Assembly (NCBI GenBank): GCA_905203015.1
Contig: CAJKUC010000005.1
Location: forward strand, 53,475-117,474
Length of the DNA stretch: 64,000 bases
From: an uncultured Christensenella sp.
Lineage (GTDB): Bacteria > Bacillota > Clostridia > Christensenellales > Borkfalkiaceae
Direction: 5' to 3'
The stretch's first letter is position 1, and every line of letters starts with the position of its first letter. Positions 1-8,333 of this stretch are shown piece after piece. The notes below the pieces were generated by a model. That model did not search any database and was not told the DNA's origin. It was given only the letters and a program-made list of their open reading frames with translations. The position numbers were made by a program, and so were the translations under genes.

Positions 1-547
1 ACTCGCAGGTGTGCGCCGCCGCTTCTTCCGGCGTGCAGTCCGCCGCGAAAAGATCGGTGAGCGTTACCGCGCCGAAAGGAAGCGAAGCCGAACCGATGAC
101 GTTGCGGCGATTATAGTAAATGATTTTTGTGCTGCCGCCGCCGATTTCGAGGATCAGTCCCTTGGGAATATCCATCGTATTGATTACGCCGCGATACACT
201 AAAATCGCCTCTTCCTCTTCCGAAAGAACGCGGATTTTGATACCGCAGGTAGCCTGAATTTCATCGAGGAAAGAGCGCTGATTTTTCGCTCTGCGCACCG
301 CCGCCGTAGCCACCGCGATGATACGGCTGACGCCCGACGCGTCGCAAAGGCGTTTGAACATTTTCAGTGCGCGGATCGTTTCCGCCACGCGTTGCGGCTT
401 CAAAAAGCCGTCTCTATCCATATCCTGCCCGAGACGGACGCTCTCTTTGAGTTGATCCGTCACCATGAAATGCCCTTCCGCGAACAAGTCCACGATCACA
501 AGACGAGCCGTATTCGACCCGAGATCGATAATTCCGATTTTTTCCAC
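1..547 (-). CDS. Ppx/GppA exopolyphosphatase-family protein, N-terminal part (runs off window)
   Basis: The visible ~182 residues begin V-EKIGIIDLGSNTARLVIV, the phosphate-1 motif of the ASKHA-fold Ppx/GppA family, which hydrolyses polyphosphate or pppGpp. Further along are ATAAVRRAKN and LEIGGGSTKIIYYN, the second phosphate-binding loop. The family is normally 300-500 residues, so the C-terminal half lies beyond base 1. I chose the GTG at 547 because it lies just before the first beta strand and follows a purine-rich AAGGAAGG; the frame is open further upstream without a better start. Whether it is an exopolyphosphatase or a pppGpp phosphatase cannot be told from this part. Confidence 0.88.
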   Translation of the reverse strand, partial: MEKIGIIDLGSNTARLVIVDLFAEGHFMVTDQLKESVRLGQDMDRDGFLKPQRVAETIRALKMFKRLCDASGVSRIIAVATAAVRRAKNQRSFLDEIQATCGIKIRVLSEEEEAILVYRGVINTMDIPKGLILEIGGGSTKIIYYNRRNVIGSASLPFGAVTLTDLFAADCTPEEAAAHTCE

Positions 548-695
548 TACTTCTTTTACCTTCCTTTTTACCTTTCGTGCAAAGCCCGTGCTTCGCCGCG
601 TTTTTCGTGTGATTTTTCCGGCTTCATACCCTATGAAGCGCAAAACGCGCAAAATCAAAATCCGTCAAGATTCCGCCAAGATAATTTTTGTAGAT

Positions 696-724
696 ATTTT
701 ACCACAGAAAACGGAATTTGTCTA
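696..724 (-). promoter_or_regulatory. Promoter of ppx/gppA
   Basis: On the minus strand TAGACA, a 17-base spacer and TAAAAT with an extended TGG before the -10. It points to the ppx start about 150 bases downstream. Confidence 0.55.
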
Positions 725-812
725 TACCCTTTGGAAAAATTTTGTCGACGTGGGCATTTTTTCTTTTATTTTCGATATTTTTTCGGCGGTTTTATTGTGC
801 AATTTCGTCACG

Positions 813-838
813 AAAAAAACGCTTTTCCGATCGGAAAG
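813..838 (-). terminator. Intrinsic terminator of the TauE/SafE pair
   Basis: On the minus strand CTTTCC-GATC-GGAAAAG is followed by CG and seven T. It lies about 30 bases after the stop of the second TauE/SafE gene. Confidence 0.6.
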
Positions 839-869
839 ACGAAGAAACGACGAAAGATTTCTCCGTTTT

Positions 870-1229
870 TTATTTTTTGCTTTCCGAAAACGAAATCAGC
901 GCGAGCGCAACAAGAAAAAGACCAAAGGTCTTACGTAAGAAATCCGAAGGCAGAGCGAGAGCAAGAAGAGAGGCCCCCGCCGCCGCGATCAGCGCGGGAA
1001 TCGCCGTTCCCGCGATCGCGTTTTTTTCGATCAGTCCGTTTCTGATGTGAACGTTCAGAGCGCAGGCGCCCGCAGGCAGAAAAGCGAACAGATTCGCCGA
1101 CTGCGCGATCTTTTGCGGCACGCCGCCGAAAAGAAGCAGCAGCGGAATCGTGATCGTGCCGCCGCCCATACCCATTCCCGCGGGAATACCGCCTAAAAAA
1201 CCGAGCAGCAGATACAAATAGAATTTCAT
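870..1229 (-). CDS. Half-size TauE/SafE family membrane permease, second of a pair
   Basis: 119 residues, hydrophobic throughout with about four membrane segments. The N-terminal repeat motif GMGMGGGTITIPLLLLFGG is the glycine-rich signature of TauE/SafE (sulfite/organosulfonate exporter) proteins. The usual protein is about 250 residues made of two such halves; this gene encodes one half only. It lies 76 bases after the other half-size gene (1306-1677) and shares its direction, so the two probably form one operon and perhaps a heterodimeric transporter. The start has a good site (AAGGGG, 8 bases before ATG). Substrate unknown; sulfite, sulfonate or another small anion are family possibilities. 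Confidence 0.8.
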   Translation of the reverse strand: MKFYLYLLLGFLGGIPAGMGMGGGTITIPLLLLFGGVPQKIAQSANLFAFLPAGACALNVHIRNGLIEKNAIAGTAIPALIAAAGASLLALALPSDFLRKTFGLFLVALALISFSESKK

Positions 1230-1305
1230 TATTTTTTCCCCTTTTGTTCGTTGACGTCATCGCTGTTTTTTGCGTTTCCGATTGCGTTTTTCCTTCGTTT
1301 CCGGA

Positions 1306-1677
1306 TCATGAAAAAACGAGCCACAACCCCGCGAAAAGTTGCAGCAACGTAAAAACGAGAAAAACGATTTTTTCGGGAAGCACGGAAAGAAGTTTCGCGC
1401 CGAGAAAGCCGCCCGCAAAACCGCCGAGCGCGGTGGGCAAAGCGATTTTAAAATCGAAAAAGCCGCGGATCGCGTAAAGAATAAAAGACAGGAGCGACAC
1501 GGGCAGAATCACCGAAATCGCCGTGGCATGGGCGCGTTTTTCGCTCAGACCGAGCGAACGCAAAAGCGGTACGGCGATCATGCCGCCCCCGCCGCCGAAA
1601 ATGCCGTTCGCCGCGCCCGTAGCCGCGCCGCAGAAGATTTTTCCCGCCGCGTTTTTCTTTCCGCCCGTTTTGTTCAT
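1306..1677 (-). CDS. Half-size TauE/SafE family membrane permease, first of a pair
   Basis: 123 residues with the repeat motif GIFGGGGGMIAVPLLRSLG near residue 26 and about four hydrophobic segments. A positively charged start (MNKTGGKK) suggests the N-terminus is inside. It equals the N-terminal half of a normal TauE/SafE protein, and the gene at 870-1229 supplies a second half. A strong ribosome site (GGAGGGGG) precedes the ATG. Split pairs of this family are known in Clostridia (general knowledge); joint assembly is inference. Substrate unknown. Confidence 0.8.
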   Translation of the reverse strand: MNKTGGKKNAAGKIFCGAATGAANGIFGGGGGMIAVPLLRSLGLSEKRAHATAISVILPVSLLSFILYAIRGFFDFKIALPTALGGFAGGFLGAKLLSVLPEKIVFLVFTLLQLFAGLWLVFS

Positions 1678-2087
1678 CCGATTTTCCCCCTCCGTTTTTC
1701 CGCATTTTTCCGTGCGTTTTTTTCGCCCGTGTATTTTTCGCGCGCCCCGTTTCCGGGCGGATCGCCGCCGTGCGTTTCCTTATTCCGGCGGAACGTTTCA
1801 AAGGAATTTTCCGTTCCTTTTACGTGCGGAAACGCCGCGGAAAACGAAACAGAAAGAATCCCGATCGTTATTTTGCGCAAATTTACGAAAATTATCACCT
1901 TTTTTACGCGCGAGGGCGGGAAAACGCTTGCTTGCAAAGGGGTTTTATGGTACAATAATATTGCATATCTTCGATACTATGCGGCGGTATGCTTTCTTTC
2001 CGCAAAAAAGCGGGCGGCGACTGCGCCGGGTTTTTCGGGCAGGCGTCCTCGACGGGCGGAAAATCCAAGGATCAAAGGTGCACTACT
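1678..2087. other. Divergent intergenic region
   Basis: 410 bases between the TauE/SafE pair and the large lipoprotein gene. It holds the plus-strand promoter at 1928-1956 and an inverted repeat at 1800-1820 (AAAGGAA, 7-base loop, TTCCTTT) of unknown role. I see no clear minus-strand promoter and no gene. Confidence 0.5.
1928..1956 (+). promoter_or_regulatory. Promoter of the large lipoprotein gene
   Basis: TTGCTT, 17 bases, TACAAT with an extended TGG. It lies about 130 bases upstream of the lipoprotein start. Confidence 0.6.
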
Positions 2088-5000
2088 ATGAGACAGAATA
2101 AACGCAAGAACAAATTGCTCGCGCTGTTTTTGACCGCGTTTTTCCTTTCGGCTTCGGCGGGAGCATTATCCGCCTGCTCGAAAAACTCGGACAAGACGAA
2201 CGTGGATCAATCGGAAATTTCTTCCGACTCCTCGAGCGACTCTTCCAAAGTGAAAAACGGCAATTTTGAATTCGATTCCAAGAAGGATAATACGCCGATC
2301 GTCACCTCCCCGAAGAGTTGGTCGCTTTCCTCTTCTCTTACCAGCAAGACGGCAAGCGGCGTGATCGACACGGACGCGGACGCATGGAAGAATCTTACCG
2401 AAACGGGCGGGAACAACCCCATGACCGAGGCGGAAGCCGAAGCGCAGTGGGAGAGCATGAACGCCTACGACAGGCTGAACTATATCAAGCGCTGGAAAGA
2501 AAACAACAAGAACAAAAAGGTGGACGACCTTAAATTTTACAAGGACCACTACAACATTTCTTTCGACGATATTCCCGACGCCGACGTTAATCCCGGAACG
2601 CACTATGCGGAAGACGACGCCGCGGCGAATCAGAAGCGCGTGCTGATGATTCACAACACCTATTCCACGGGCACGCACGGCACGGCGCAAAAATATACGT
2701 CCTCCTCTTCCGTCACTCTTCCCGCCGGAACGAGCGCGACTTTTTCCGTATGGGTGAAGACGGCGAAACTTACCTACGGCACGGCGGACAACGACGCGAT
2801 CGAAGCGGCGTACAACCGCGGCGCATATATCGGCATTTCTCAAACCGTGGGCGGAAAATCGAAAGATCAGGTGCAGGTGAAAAACATCAACACCGAAAAG
2901 ATCAACGAATCGGGCGCGAACAACGGCTGGGTGAAATACGAATTCAGCCTTAAAGGAAGCAAATACGCAAGCACAACGTTTACGATCGTACTCGGCCTCG
3001 GACAGGGCAACAGCAATTCGAGATTCGAGTTCGTCGACGGCTATGCGTTCTTCGACGATATTCAATGCACCGTGATCGACGATACGAAATACGACGAATT
3101 ATCGGCGGGCGCGGAAACGGTGACCGACGAAAAATTCGAGTTTGACGCGAGCGCGGACTACAAGAACAAATACGCGTACGCGATCGATTTAAGTACGACG
3201 GAAAATGCTGCCGAAGCCGCTTCTCTTTCCACGAAAATCAACGCTTCTTCAATTAAGGCGATCGAAGCGAAAAACAACGAATTCGACGCGGATCTGACAG
3301 CAAAAGACAAGACGGGCGTTTTCAAAAAGAGCGCGCTGGACTCTTCCGTGTCTTCGGAAACGAACGAATATTTCGCAACGACCTGGAAATACGATTTCAA
3401 AGATTATCCCTTCACCTCCACGGCGGACAATAATCTTCTTCTGCTGCTTTCCGCAAGCGGAACGGCGTACGAAGCCACGACGAACACGTTCACCGCTCCC
3501 GCGAACACCGCAATCCTCTACACCGTATGGGTGAAGACCTCTTCGATCGGCAGCGGTTACACCGGCGCGGGGATCGCCCTCACCGAAAAAGCGAGCGCAA
3601 CGGCTACCGCCGACGGAGACAAGACGACTCTTCTTTCTTCTATCGATTCCACGACGGGAACGAAAGTGACCGTAGACGAAGCAGGCGACGATTCTCTGAA
3701 CAAAGACGACCTCTATTACGGCTGGCAGCGTTGCACCGTACTGGTGACAAACGACACGGAAGAAGACAAATACTATACGCTGACTTTTACGTATGGCGCG
3801 ACGGACGAAAACGCGGAAAAAACCGCTTACGGCGCGGGCTACGCGGCGTTCACCGGATTTTCCTCCACCGTACTGACGGATAAAGAAGCCGGATATCATT
3901 CCACGGGAACGTATGCGGCGAAAAAGGAATTTTCCGATTCCGACGACGATACCGCTTCGGGTGCGTTCGACGAACGCGCGTTCGGATCGGACGTTACGAC
4001 GAAATTCGCCGATCTTAAAAATTACTACGGCGTGGAAAGCGGAAGCCCGATGGTGGATAAAAACAGCACGGCGGAAGCGAAAATCAACGACTACGAATAC
4101 GCGGGACTGGTAAACAAAGATTATGCGGAAGCATACAAGACCACTTACGCTTCGGAAAGCGGACTGGCGGGATTATTCGACGACGCGGGCGCATTATTCG
4201 GGAACGTAAGCGAACCTGCGATGATTTACAACAAAGAAGAAGGAAAATCCTACGGATTCATCGGCAGATCTTCCGTTTCCGTTTCGGCGGATTCTTACAA
4301 GACCGTTTCGGTGAAAGTGAAAGTGAGCGCGGGCGCGGAAGCAAGCATTTATCTGATCGATACCGACGAGCGCGCGAAGACCGCTTTCACGTTCAATACG
4401 CCGAAAGTATCTTACTGGTATGATAAGAAAGGCAATATCTGCGCGAAAGATCCCACTTCGAGCACGTTCAAGCCCGCCACCGATACGGCGTTCTACCTCG
4501 ATAACCGCGGATTATACGTACCTAACACTTCCTGGACGAAATACGACGCCGCTACGATGAACGGCAAAGTATACGCCAACCTTTCCAACTACGGAACGGA
4601 CGACGACGGCAATCTGATTGTGGCAGACGGCGGCGTTTCTTACAACTACGATTCCACCGTATGGAACAACCAGGGCGTAGACGGCATCGCGTATTATGCC
4701 AAAGACGGAAAATACTACGCTTATTCCGATTACACCGTGGAAGTGACCGATCTGATGACATTGGTGGCAGCGGACGTGCTCACCCCCAGATCTTTGAACA
4801 CGCACGGCGCGGTGACTTTGGAAAAAACGCACATCGGCGACACGCAGGGCGCGTGGAAGACGTTTACGTTCTATATCCACACGGGCAACGAAGCGAAGAA
4901 CTACCGCCTCGAAGTGTGGAGCGGCGTGAGAGACGGAGCGAGCGCGAACGAAGCGGGAAGTTACGTGATGTTTGCGGCGAACGAAATGGCTGCGCTGACT

Positions 5001-5501
5001 GCCGACACCTGGAAGGGCAATTTGAAACAATCGGTGAGAAATGCGAAAGCGAAAGCGGCCGAAGCGGGCGTGACGGATTTCAAGACGAGCGAAAACGTGA
5101 GATATTATGCGTTCTCCTTCCTCGATTCCGCGAAATTTCTCCGCTACGATTCGACGATCGACGTTGACGACGTAGGCAACTCTTACACTTCGTACGATTC
5201 CACTTCTTCCGATTATGAAGAAGGCGTGGCGTATCTGCTCGACGAAGACGGCGATATTTCCCGTACGTACGTGGATTACTCCAAAACGGAAGTGACCGTG
5301 GCGGCGGACGATTCGAGCAACGATTCGGGCGACGACAACACCGACGATACCACCGACACGAGCGGCGTGAACGGCTGGCTGCTGGCAAGTTCCATTATTC
5401 TTGCCGTTGTGCTTCTGCTTGCGATCGTAAGCATTGCGGTGCAACGTATCGCGAAAAAGAAAAACAGAATGAAGGCAGTGAAACCCGCCGCGAAGAAATA
5501 A
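2088..5501 (+). CDS. Large double-anchored surface lipoprotein with jelly-roll-like repeats
   Basis: 1137 residues. Residues 1-29 form a lipoprotein signal (basic start, hydrophobic core, lipobox LSAC with Cys30), so the N-terminus should be lipidated outside the membrane. A second membrane helix lies at about 1097-1119, followed by a basic tail ending KPAAKK. The protein should therefore be tethered at both ends. The outer part is rich in Ser, Thr, Asp, Ala and Tyr and contains at least two, perhaps three, similar beta-sandwich stretches with the pattern 'ATFSVWVKT ... W..Y.. ... GYAFFDDI' (about residues 210-330 and 475-610), resembling carbohydrate-binding jelly rolls. I prefer the ATG at 2088 (AAAGGTG upstream) over an earlier in-frame start because it begins the signal peptide. 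Ligand unknown. The lipoprotein at 56476-58782 has the same layout. Confidence 0.85.
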   Translation: MRQNKRKNKLLALFLTAFFLSASAGALSACSKNSDKTNVDQSEISSDSSSDSSKVKNGNFEFDSKKDNTPIVTSPKSWSLSSSLTSKTASGVIDTDADAWKNLTETGGNNPMTEAEAEAQWESMNAYDRLNYIKRWKENNKNKKVDDLKFYKDHYNISFDDIPDADVNPGTHYAEDDAAANQKRVLMIHNTYSTGTHGTAQKYTSSSSVTLPAGTSATFSVWVKTAKLTYGTADNDAIEAAYNRGAYIGISQTVGGKSKDQVQVKNINTEKINESGANNGWVKYEFSLKGSKYASTTFTIVLGLGQGNSNSRFEFVDGYAFFDDIQCTVIDDTKYDELSAGAETVTDEKFEFDASADYKNKYAYAIDLSTTENAAEAASLSTKINASSIKAIEAKNNEFDADLTAKDKTGVFKKSALDSSVSSETNEYFATTWKYDFKDYPFTSTADNNLLLLLSASGTAYEATTNTFTAPANTAILYTVWVKTSSIGSGYTGAGIALTEKASATATADGDKTTLLSSIDSTTGTKVTVDEAGDDSLNKDDLYYGWQRCTVLVTNDTEEDKYYTLTFTYGATDENAEKTAYGAGYAAFTGFSSTVLTDKEAGYHSTGTYAAKKEFSDSDDDTASGAFDERAFGSDVTTKFADLKNYYGVESGSPMVDKNSTAEAKINDYEYAGLVNKDYAEAYKTTYASESGLAGLFDDAGALFGNVSEPAMIYNKEEGKSYGFIGRSSVSVSADSYKTVSVKVKVSAGAEASIYLIDTDERAKTAFTFNTPKVSYWYDKKGNICAKDPTSSTFKPATDTAFYLDNRGLYVPNTSWTKYDAATMNGKVYANLSNYGTDDDGNLIVADGGVSYNYDSTVWNNQGVDGIAYYAKDGKYYAYSDYTVEVTDLMTLVAADVLTPRSLNTHGAVTLEKTHIGDTQGAWKTFTFYIHTGNEAKNYRLEVWSGVRDGASANEAGSYVMFAANEMAALTADTWKGNLKQSVRNAKAKAAEAGVTDFKTSENVRYYAFSFLDSAKFLRYDSTIDVDDVGNSYTSYDSTSSDYEEGVAYLLDEDGDISRTYVDYSKTEVTVAADDSSNDSGDDNTDDTTDTSGVNGWLLASSIILAVVLLLAIVSIAVQRIAKKKNRMKAVKPAAKK

Positions 5502-5520
5502 TCCGGCAATCGTTAAATCA

Positions 5521-5558
5521 ACCGCTTTCCGTTAAAACTTACGGGAAGCGGTTTTTTG
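5521..5558 (+). terminator. Intrinsic terminator after the large lipoprotein gene
   Basis: ACCGCTTTCCGT, an 8-base loop, ACGGGAAGCGGT and six T, 19 bases after the stop codon. Confidence 0.88.
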
Positions 5559-5636
5559 ATGCAAACGCAAAGAACGGCTATGCGTTAAAATACGTTTTAC
5601 CTTTATTTTTCGTATCATTCGCACAAAGATATCGTA

Positions 5637-5680
5637 AAACAGCCTCCGCGGCGAAATTCCCGCAGAGACTGTTTCTTTAT
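5637..5680. terminator. Second hairpin between convergent genes, probable bidirectional terminator
   Basis: AAACAGCCTCCGCGG pairs with CCCGCAGAGACTGTTT across a short loop. It is T-rich on the plus side and follows the methyltransferase gene on the minus side. Confidence 0.55.
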
Positions 5681-5768
5681 TATTTTTTTATCCGATCCAT
5701 CCGGATATTTTTTCTCTTTATCTTTTCTTTACAACGGAAAAAGCGGCGGAACAATGATCAGTCGTTAA

Positions 5769-7085
5769 TCAGCCGTGCAGGCGCAAACCGCGCGGATAAT
5801 GATTTTTCAACGTACTGCCGCTGCCCTTTCCCCAGCCGACGGGATAGCCGTTTACGCAGACGACGCACCAGCCGCGCACGTCTGCGGGGATTTCTTCGCC
5901 GCGCAGATATCTTATAAGAAGCGGATCGCCGTAAGGAAGATCGAGCACGTTTTTCGCCTCGCCCTTTTTCAGAGAGAGCGCAAAGGCGTGCGCGGGCTCG
6001 AATCTGTTTTTCATGATTTCGCCGAGTTTTACGCCGCAACGCAAAATCTTCACGCCCTTCCACGCAAAGCAATCGGAAGGCAGGGCATACAGCGTGCCGT
6101 TCGCTTCGTACAACACGGATTTTTTCGTATCTTCCGCCGCCTGCTTTTGCAACGTACTATCGCAAAAATCGAAAAACAATTTTTGCGAAGCGAGCGAAAT
6201 ATTGCTTTTTTGCGGGCGCAGATCTTTTCTTTCCCCCGCGTTTTTCAGAAATACGGCGCAATAATGCCCCTCTCCGCGAATTTTATGCGGCAACAATTTC
6301 GTTTCGGAAAGAAGCGAAAATTCCGTATGGTTTTTCAGAAATTCCCGCGTCTGCTCTTCGTCCTCTTCTGCGGAAAAGGTGCACGTGGAATACACGATTC
6401 TGCCGCCGACGGCAAGAATTTTCGCCGCTTCGCCGAGAATACGGCGTTGCCGTTCGGCACATGCCGCCACGTTTTCTTCGCTCCATTCGGCGCGCGCCTC
6501 TTCGGCGTTTTTGCGGAACATACCCTCCCCCGAACACGGCGCGTCCACCACGATTTTATCGAAATACTGCGAAAATACGCCGCTCAGTTCTTCGGGATAA
6601 GCATTCGTCACCACGACGTTTTTCACTCCGAGGCGTTCTGCGTTGGATAAAAGGATCTGCGCGCGCGAGGAAACGGGTTCGTTGCAGACGAGAATCCCCT
6701 TGCCGTTCAGCGCTGCGGCAAGCGCGGCTGTTTTTCCGCCCGGAGCGGCGCAAAGATCGAGAACGCGTTCCCCCTCTTCCGCTTCCGCCTGCGGCGCAAC
6801 GAACGAAGCGGACGGCTCCTGCATATAATACAGCCCCGCCGCATGATAGGGATCTCCGCCGACCTTTTCGTCCTTCACGAACCTTGCGTTTTTCGCCCAC
6901 GTTACGACGCCGTCTAAAAAAAGCGGCGTGATTTTTTCAAATTCTTCCGCGGTAATTTTCAGGGTGTTGATCAACAATCCTTTTTCAAAGCCTTCTTTTT
7001 CGTATACCGCGAAAAAATCTTCCCGCTCGTTTTCGGGAAGAAGGTTTTTCATTCTTTCTCTGAATTTTTCGGGAAGAAGATACAC
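5769..7085 (-). CDS. rsmF: RsmF-like 16S rRNA (cytosine-C5) methyltransferase, NOL1/NOP2/Sun family
   Basis: 438 residues. It transfers a methyl group from S-adenosylmethionine to a cytosine in rRNA. Visible motifs are the SAM-binding loop DLCAAPGGKT (about residue 110), the motif IV catalytic cysteine in VVDAPCSGEGMF, and the second cysteine in YSTCTF. The C-terminal ~130 residues (GVKILRCGVKLGEIMKNRFE... then DPLLIRYLRGEEI) match the RsmF-type pre-PUA/PUA RNA-binding end. The start is GTG with AAGGAGAG ten bases upstream. It lies 43 bases after the exonuclease gene and is probably cotranscribed. The exact target base is not visible; RsmF is a better fit than RsmB because of the C-terminal domain. 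Confidence 0.88.
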   Translation of the reverse strand: MYLLPEKFRERMKNLLPENEREDFFAVYEKEGFEKGLLINTLKITAEEFEKITPLFLDGVVTWAKNARFVKDEKVGGDPYHAAGLYYMQEPSASFVAPQAEAEEGERVLDLCAAPGGKTAALAAALNGKGILVCNEPVSSRAQILLSNAERLGVKNVVVTNAYPEELSGVFSQYFDKIVVDAPCSGEGMFRKNAEEARAEWSEENVAACAERQRRILGEAAKILAVGGRIVYSTCTFSAEEDEEQTREFLKNHTEFSLLSETKLLPHKIRGEGHYCAVFLKNAGERKDLRPQKSNISLASQKLFFDFCDSTLQKQAAEDTKKSVLYEANGTLYALPSDCFAWKGVKILRCGVKLGEIMKNRFEPAHAFALSLKKGEAKNVLDLPYGDPLLIRYLRGEEIPADVRGWCVVCVNGYPVGWGKGSGSTLKNHYPRGLRLHG

Positions 7086-7128
7086 GGTTATACTCTCCTT
7101 TTCATGCGCGTTTTTTTATACGAGTTTT

Positions 7129-8139
7129 TTATACGCGCGCGGTATCGTTTTCTTTTTCGCTCGCTTTTTCGTTCTCTTTTTCAAAAAGAGCGTTCAGCGC
7201 GGCGCGACATTCGTCGATCGTCATCACGCGTATTCCGAGGCTTTCCGCCTCTGATTTTCTGCCGCTCTCTTCGCCGTTTACGCTTACGTACAAATTACAT
7301 TCCGCTACGTGATAGGCGTAATTCGCCCCCACTTTGAAAAGAGAAGACAACAGCGCGATCGCCGTTTCGCCCGATTCTTCTATTTTTCTGGAAAAGCAGA
7401 CTTTCACGTTCTTCCACTCGCCTTTTTTATTGCGGAAGCGACGGGAAACGTCGGCATAGCGGTGAAAATCCGCCAATGCCTTTTCGCGAAGTTCTTTGCG
7501 GCGTTTCGATTCCTCTTTTTCCTTTCTGGCGCGGCGGCAGGTGACGGGAGATATTTCGTAATTTTCGATATGCCCGCACTCGACGAAATATTTTTTCATC
7601 AGATCGCGGAAATTCATATTTTCCGCTCTGCACATCGCTTCGGCGATTTTCATTGCGGCATACGCGTCGTCCACCGCGCGGTGCGGCGTAAATTCAACGC
7701 CGAGTTCCGAGGCGATCGTTTCCAGTTTGTACTGCCGCTTCGTATCGCCTTTACGGCACATATACACATACTGCGTATCGGCAAAATCGAAACAAAACGA
7801 AGGCAACGAATAGCGGTGCGTTTCGAGATTGAGATATTTTACGTCGTTGCCCGTGGCGTGCCCGCAGACGAGCGTATCTTTCGCCTGCAGCAATGAATAA
7901 ATCTTATCGGCGTATGCGGGAAAATCGGGCTGTTTTTTGAACGTTTCGTACGAATAGGGCAATACCAACCCTTTTTCGCCCCTGCGATCGGTGAGATGAA
8001 ATTCGCCGTGCGGATTGATGAGGAGATCCTCTTTTTCGATCACGTTGAAATTTTCGTCGGCGAGGCAATACCCGAAAACGCAGATCTTCGCAACCGTTTT
8101 ATTCACGCTGGCGCACTCTATATCGAAAAACAAATACAT
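7129..8139 (-). CDS. DnaQ-like DEDDh 3'-5' exonuclease with C-terminal BRCT domain
   Basis: 336 residues. The N-terminal domain has the exonuclease motifs FFDIECAS (Asp6, Glu8), CGHATGNDVKYL and HRAVDDAYAAMKIA, giving the D-E-D-D-h metal-binding set. A basic linker (RRARKEKEESKRRKEL) leads to about 90 residues resembling a BRCT domain (KVCFSRKIEE ... GANYAYHVAECNLYVSV). Such proteins are related to the DNA polymerase III epsilon exonuclease but are stand-alone and may act in repair. The ATG start follows AAAGGTGA. The gene lies behind the terminator of serS and leads into the rRNA methyltransferase gene. Confidence 0.83.
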   Translation of the reverse strand: MYLFFDIECASVNKTVAKICVFGYCLADENFNVIEKEDLLINPHGEFHLTDRRGEKGLVLPYSYETFKKQPDFPAYADKIYSLLQAKDTLVCGHATGNDVKYLNLETHRYSLPSFCFDFADTQYVYMCRKGDTKRQYKLETIASELGVEFTPHRAVDDAYAAMKIAEAMCRAENMNFRDLMKKYFVECGHIENYEISPVTCRRARKEKEESKRRKELREKALADFHRYADVSRRFRNKKGEWKNVKVCFSRKIEESGETAIALLSSLFKVGANYAYHVAECNLYVSVNGEESGRKSEAESLGIRVMTIDECRAALNALFEKENEKASEKENDTARV

Positions 8140-8204
8140 ATACCGATTTCACCTTTAAGCCGTTTTTACGTTCTTCTTTTTTCATCATCACGACGCCCGA
8201 ACGC

Positions 8205-8234
8205 AAAAAGCCGCGAAAACGCTCGCGGCTTTTT
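8205..8234 (-). terminator. Intrinsic terminator of serS
   Basis: AAAAAGCCGCG, 8-base loop, CGCGGCTTTTT. The stem is perfect and has T runs in both directions; serS ends 100 bases before it. Confidence 0.88.
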
Positions 8235-8333
8235 CCATAGATCCGGCAACGCGCGTTACCGCATTTTCCGGAAAGCGTTCTTTTCCGCGACTTTCGCAAA
8301 AATGCGCCCGACGTATGCCAAACCCGTGATTTT

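Larger units (their letters stand above)
548..869. other. Intergenic region between ppx and the TauE/SafE pair
   Basis: This 322-base gap holds a promoter reading into ppx and a terminator ending the TauE/SafE pair, both listed separately. No further gene is supported. Confidence 0.6.
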
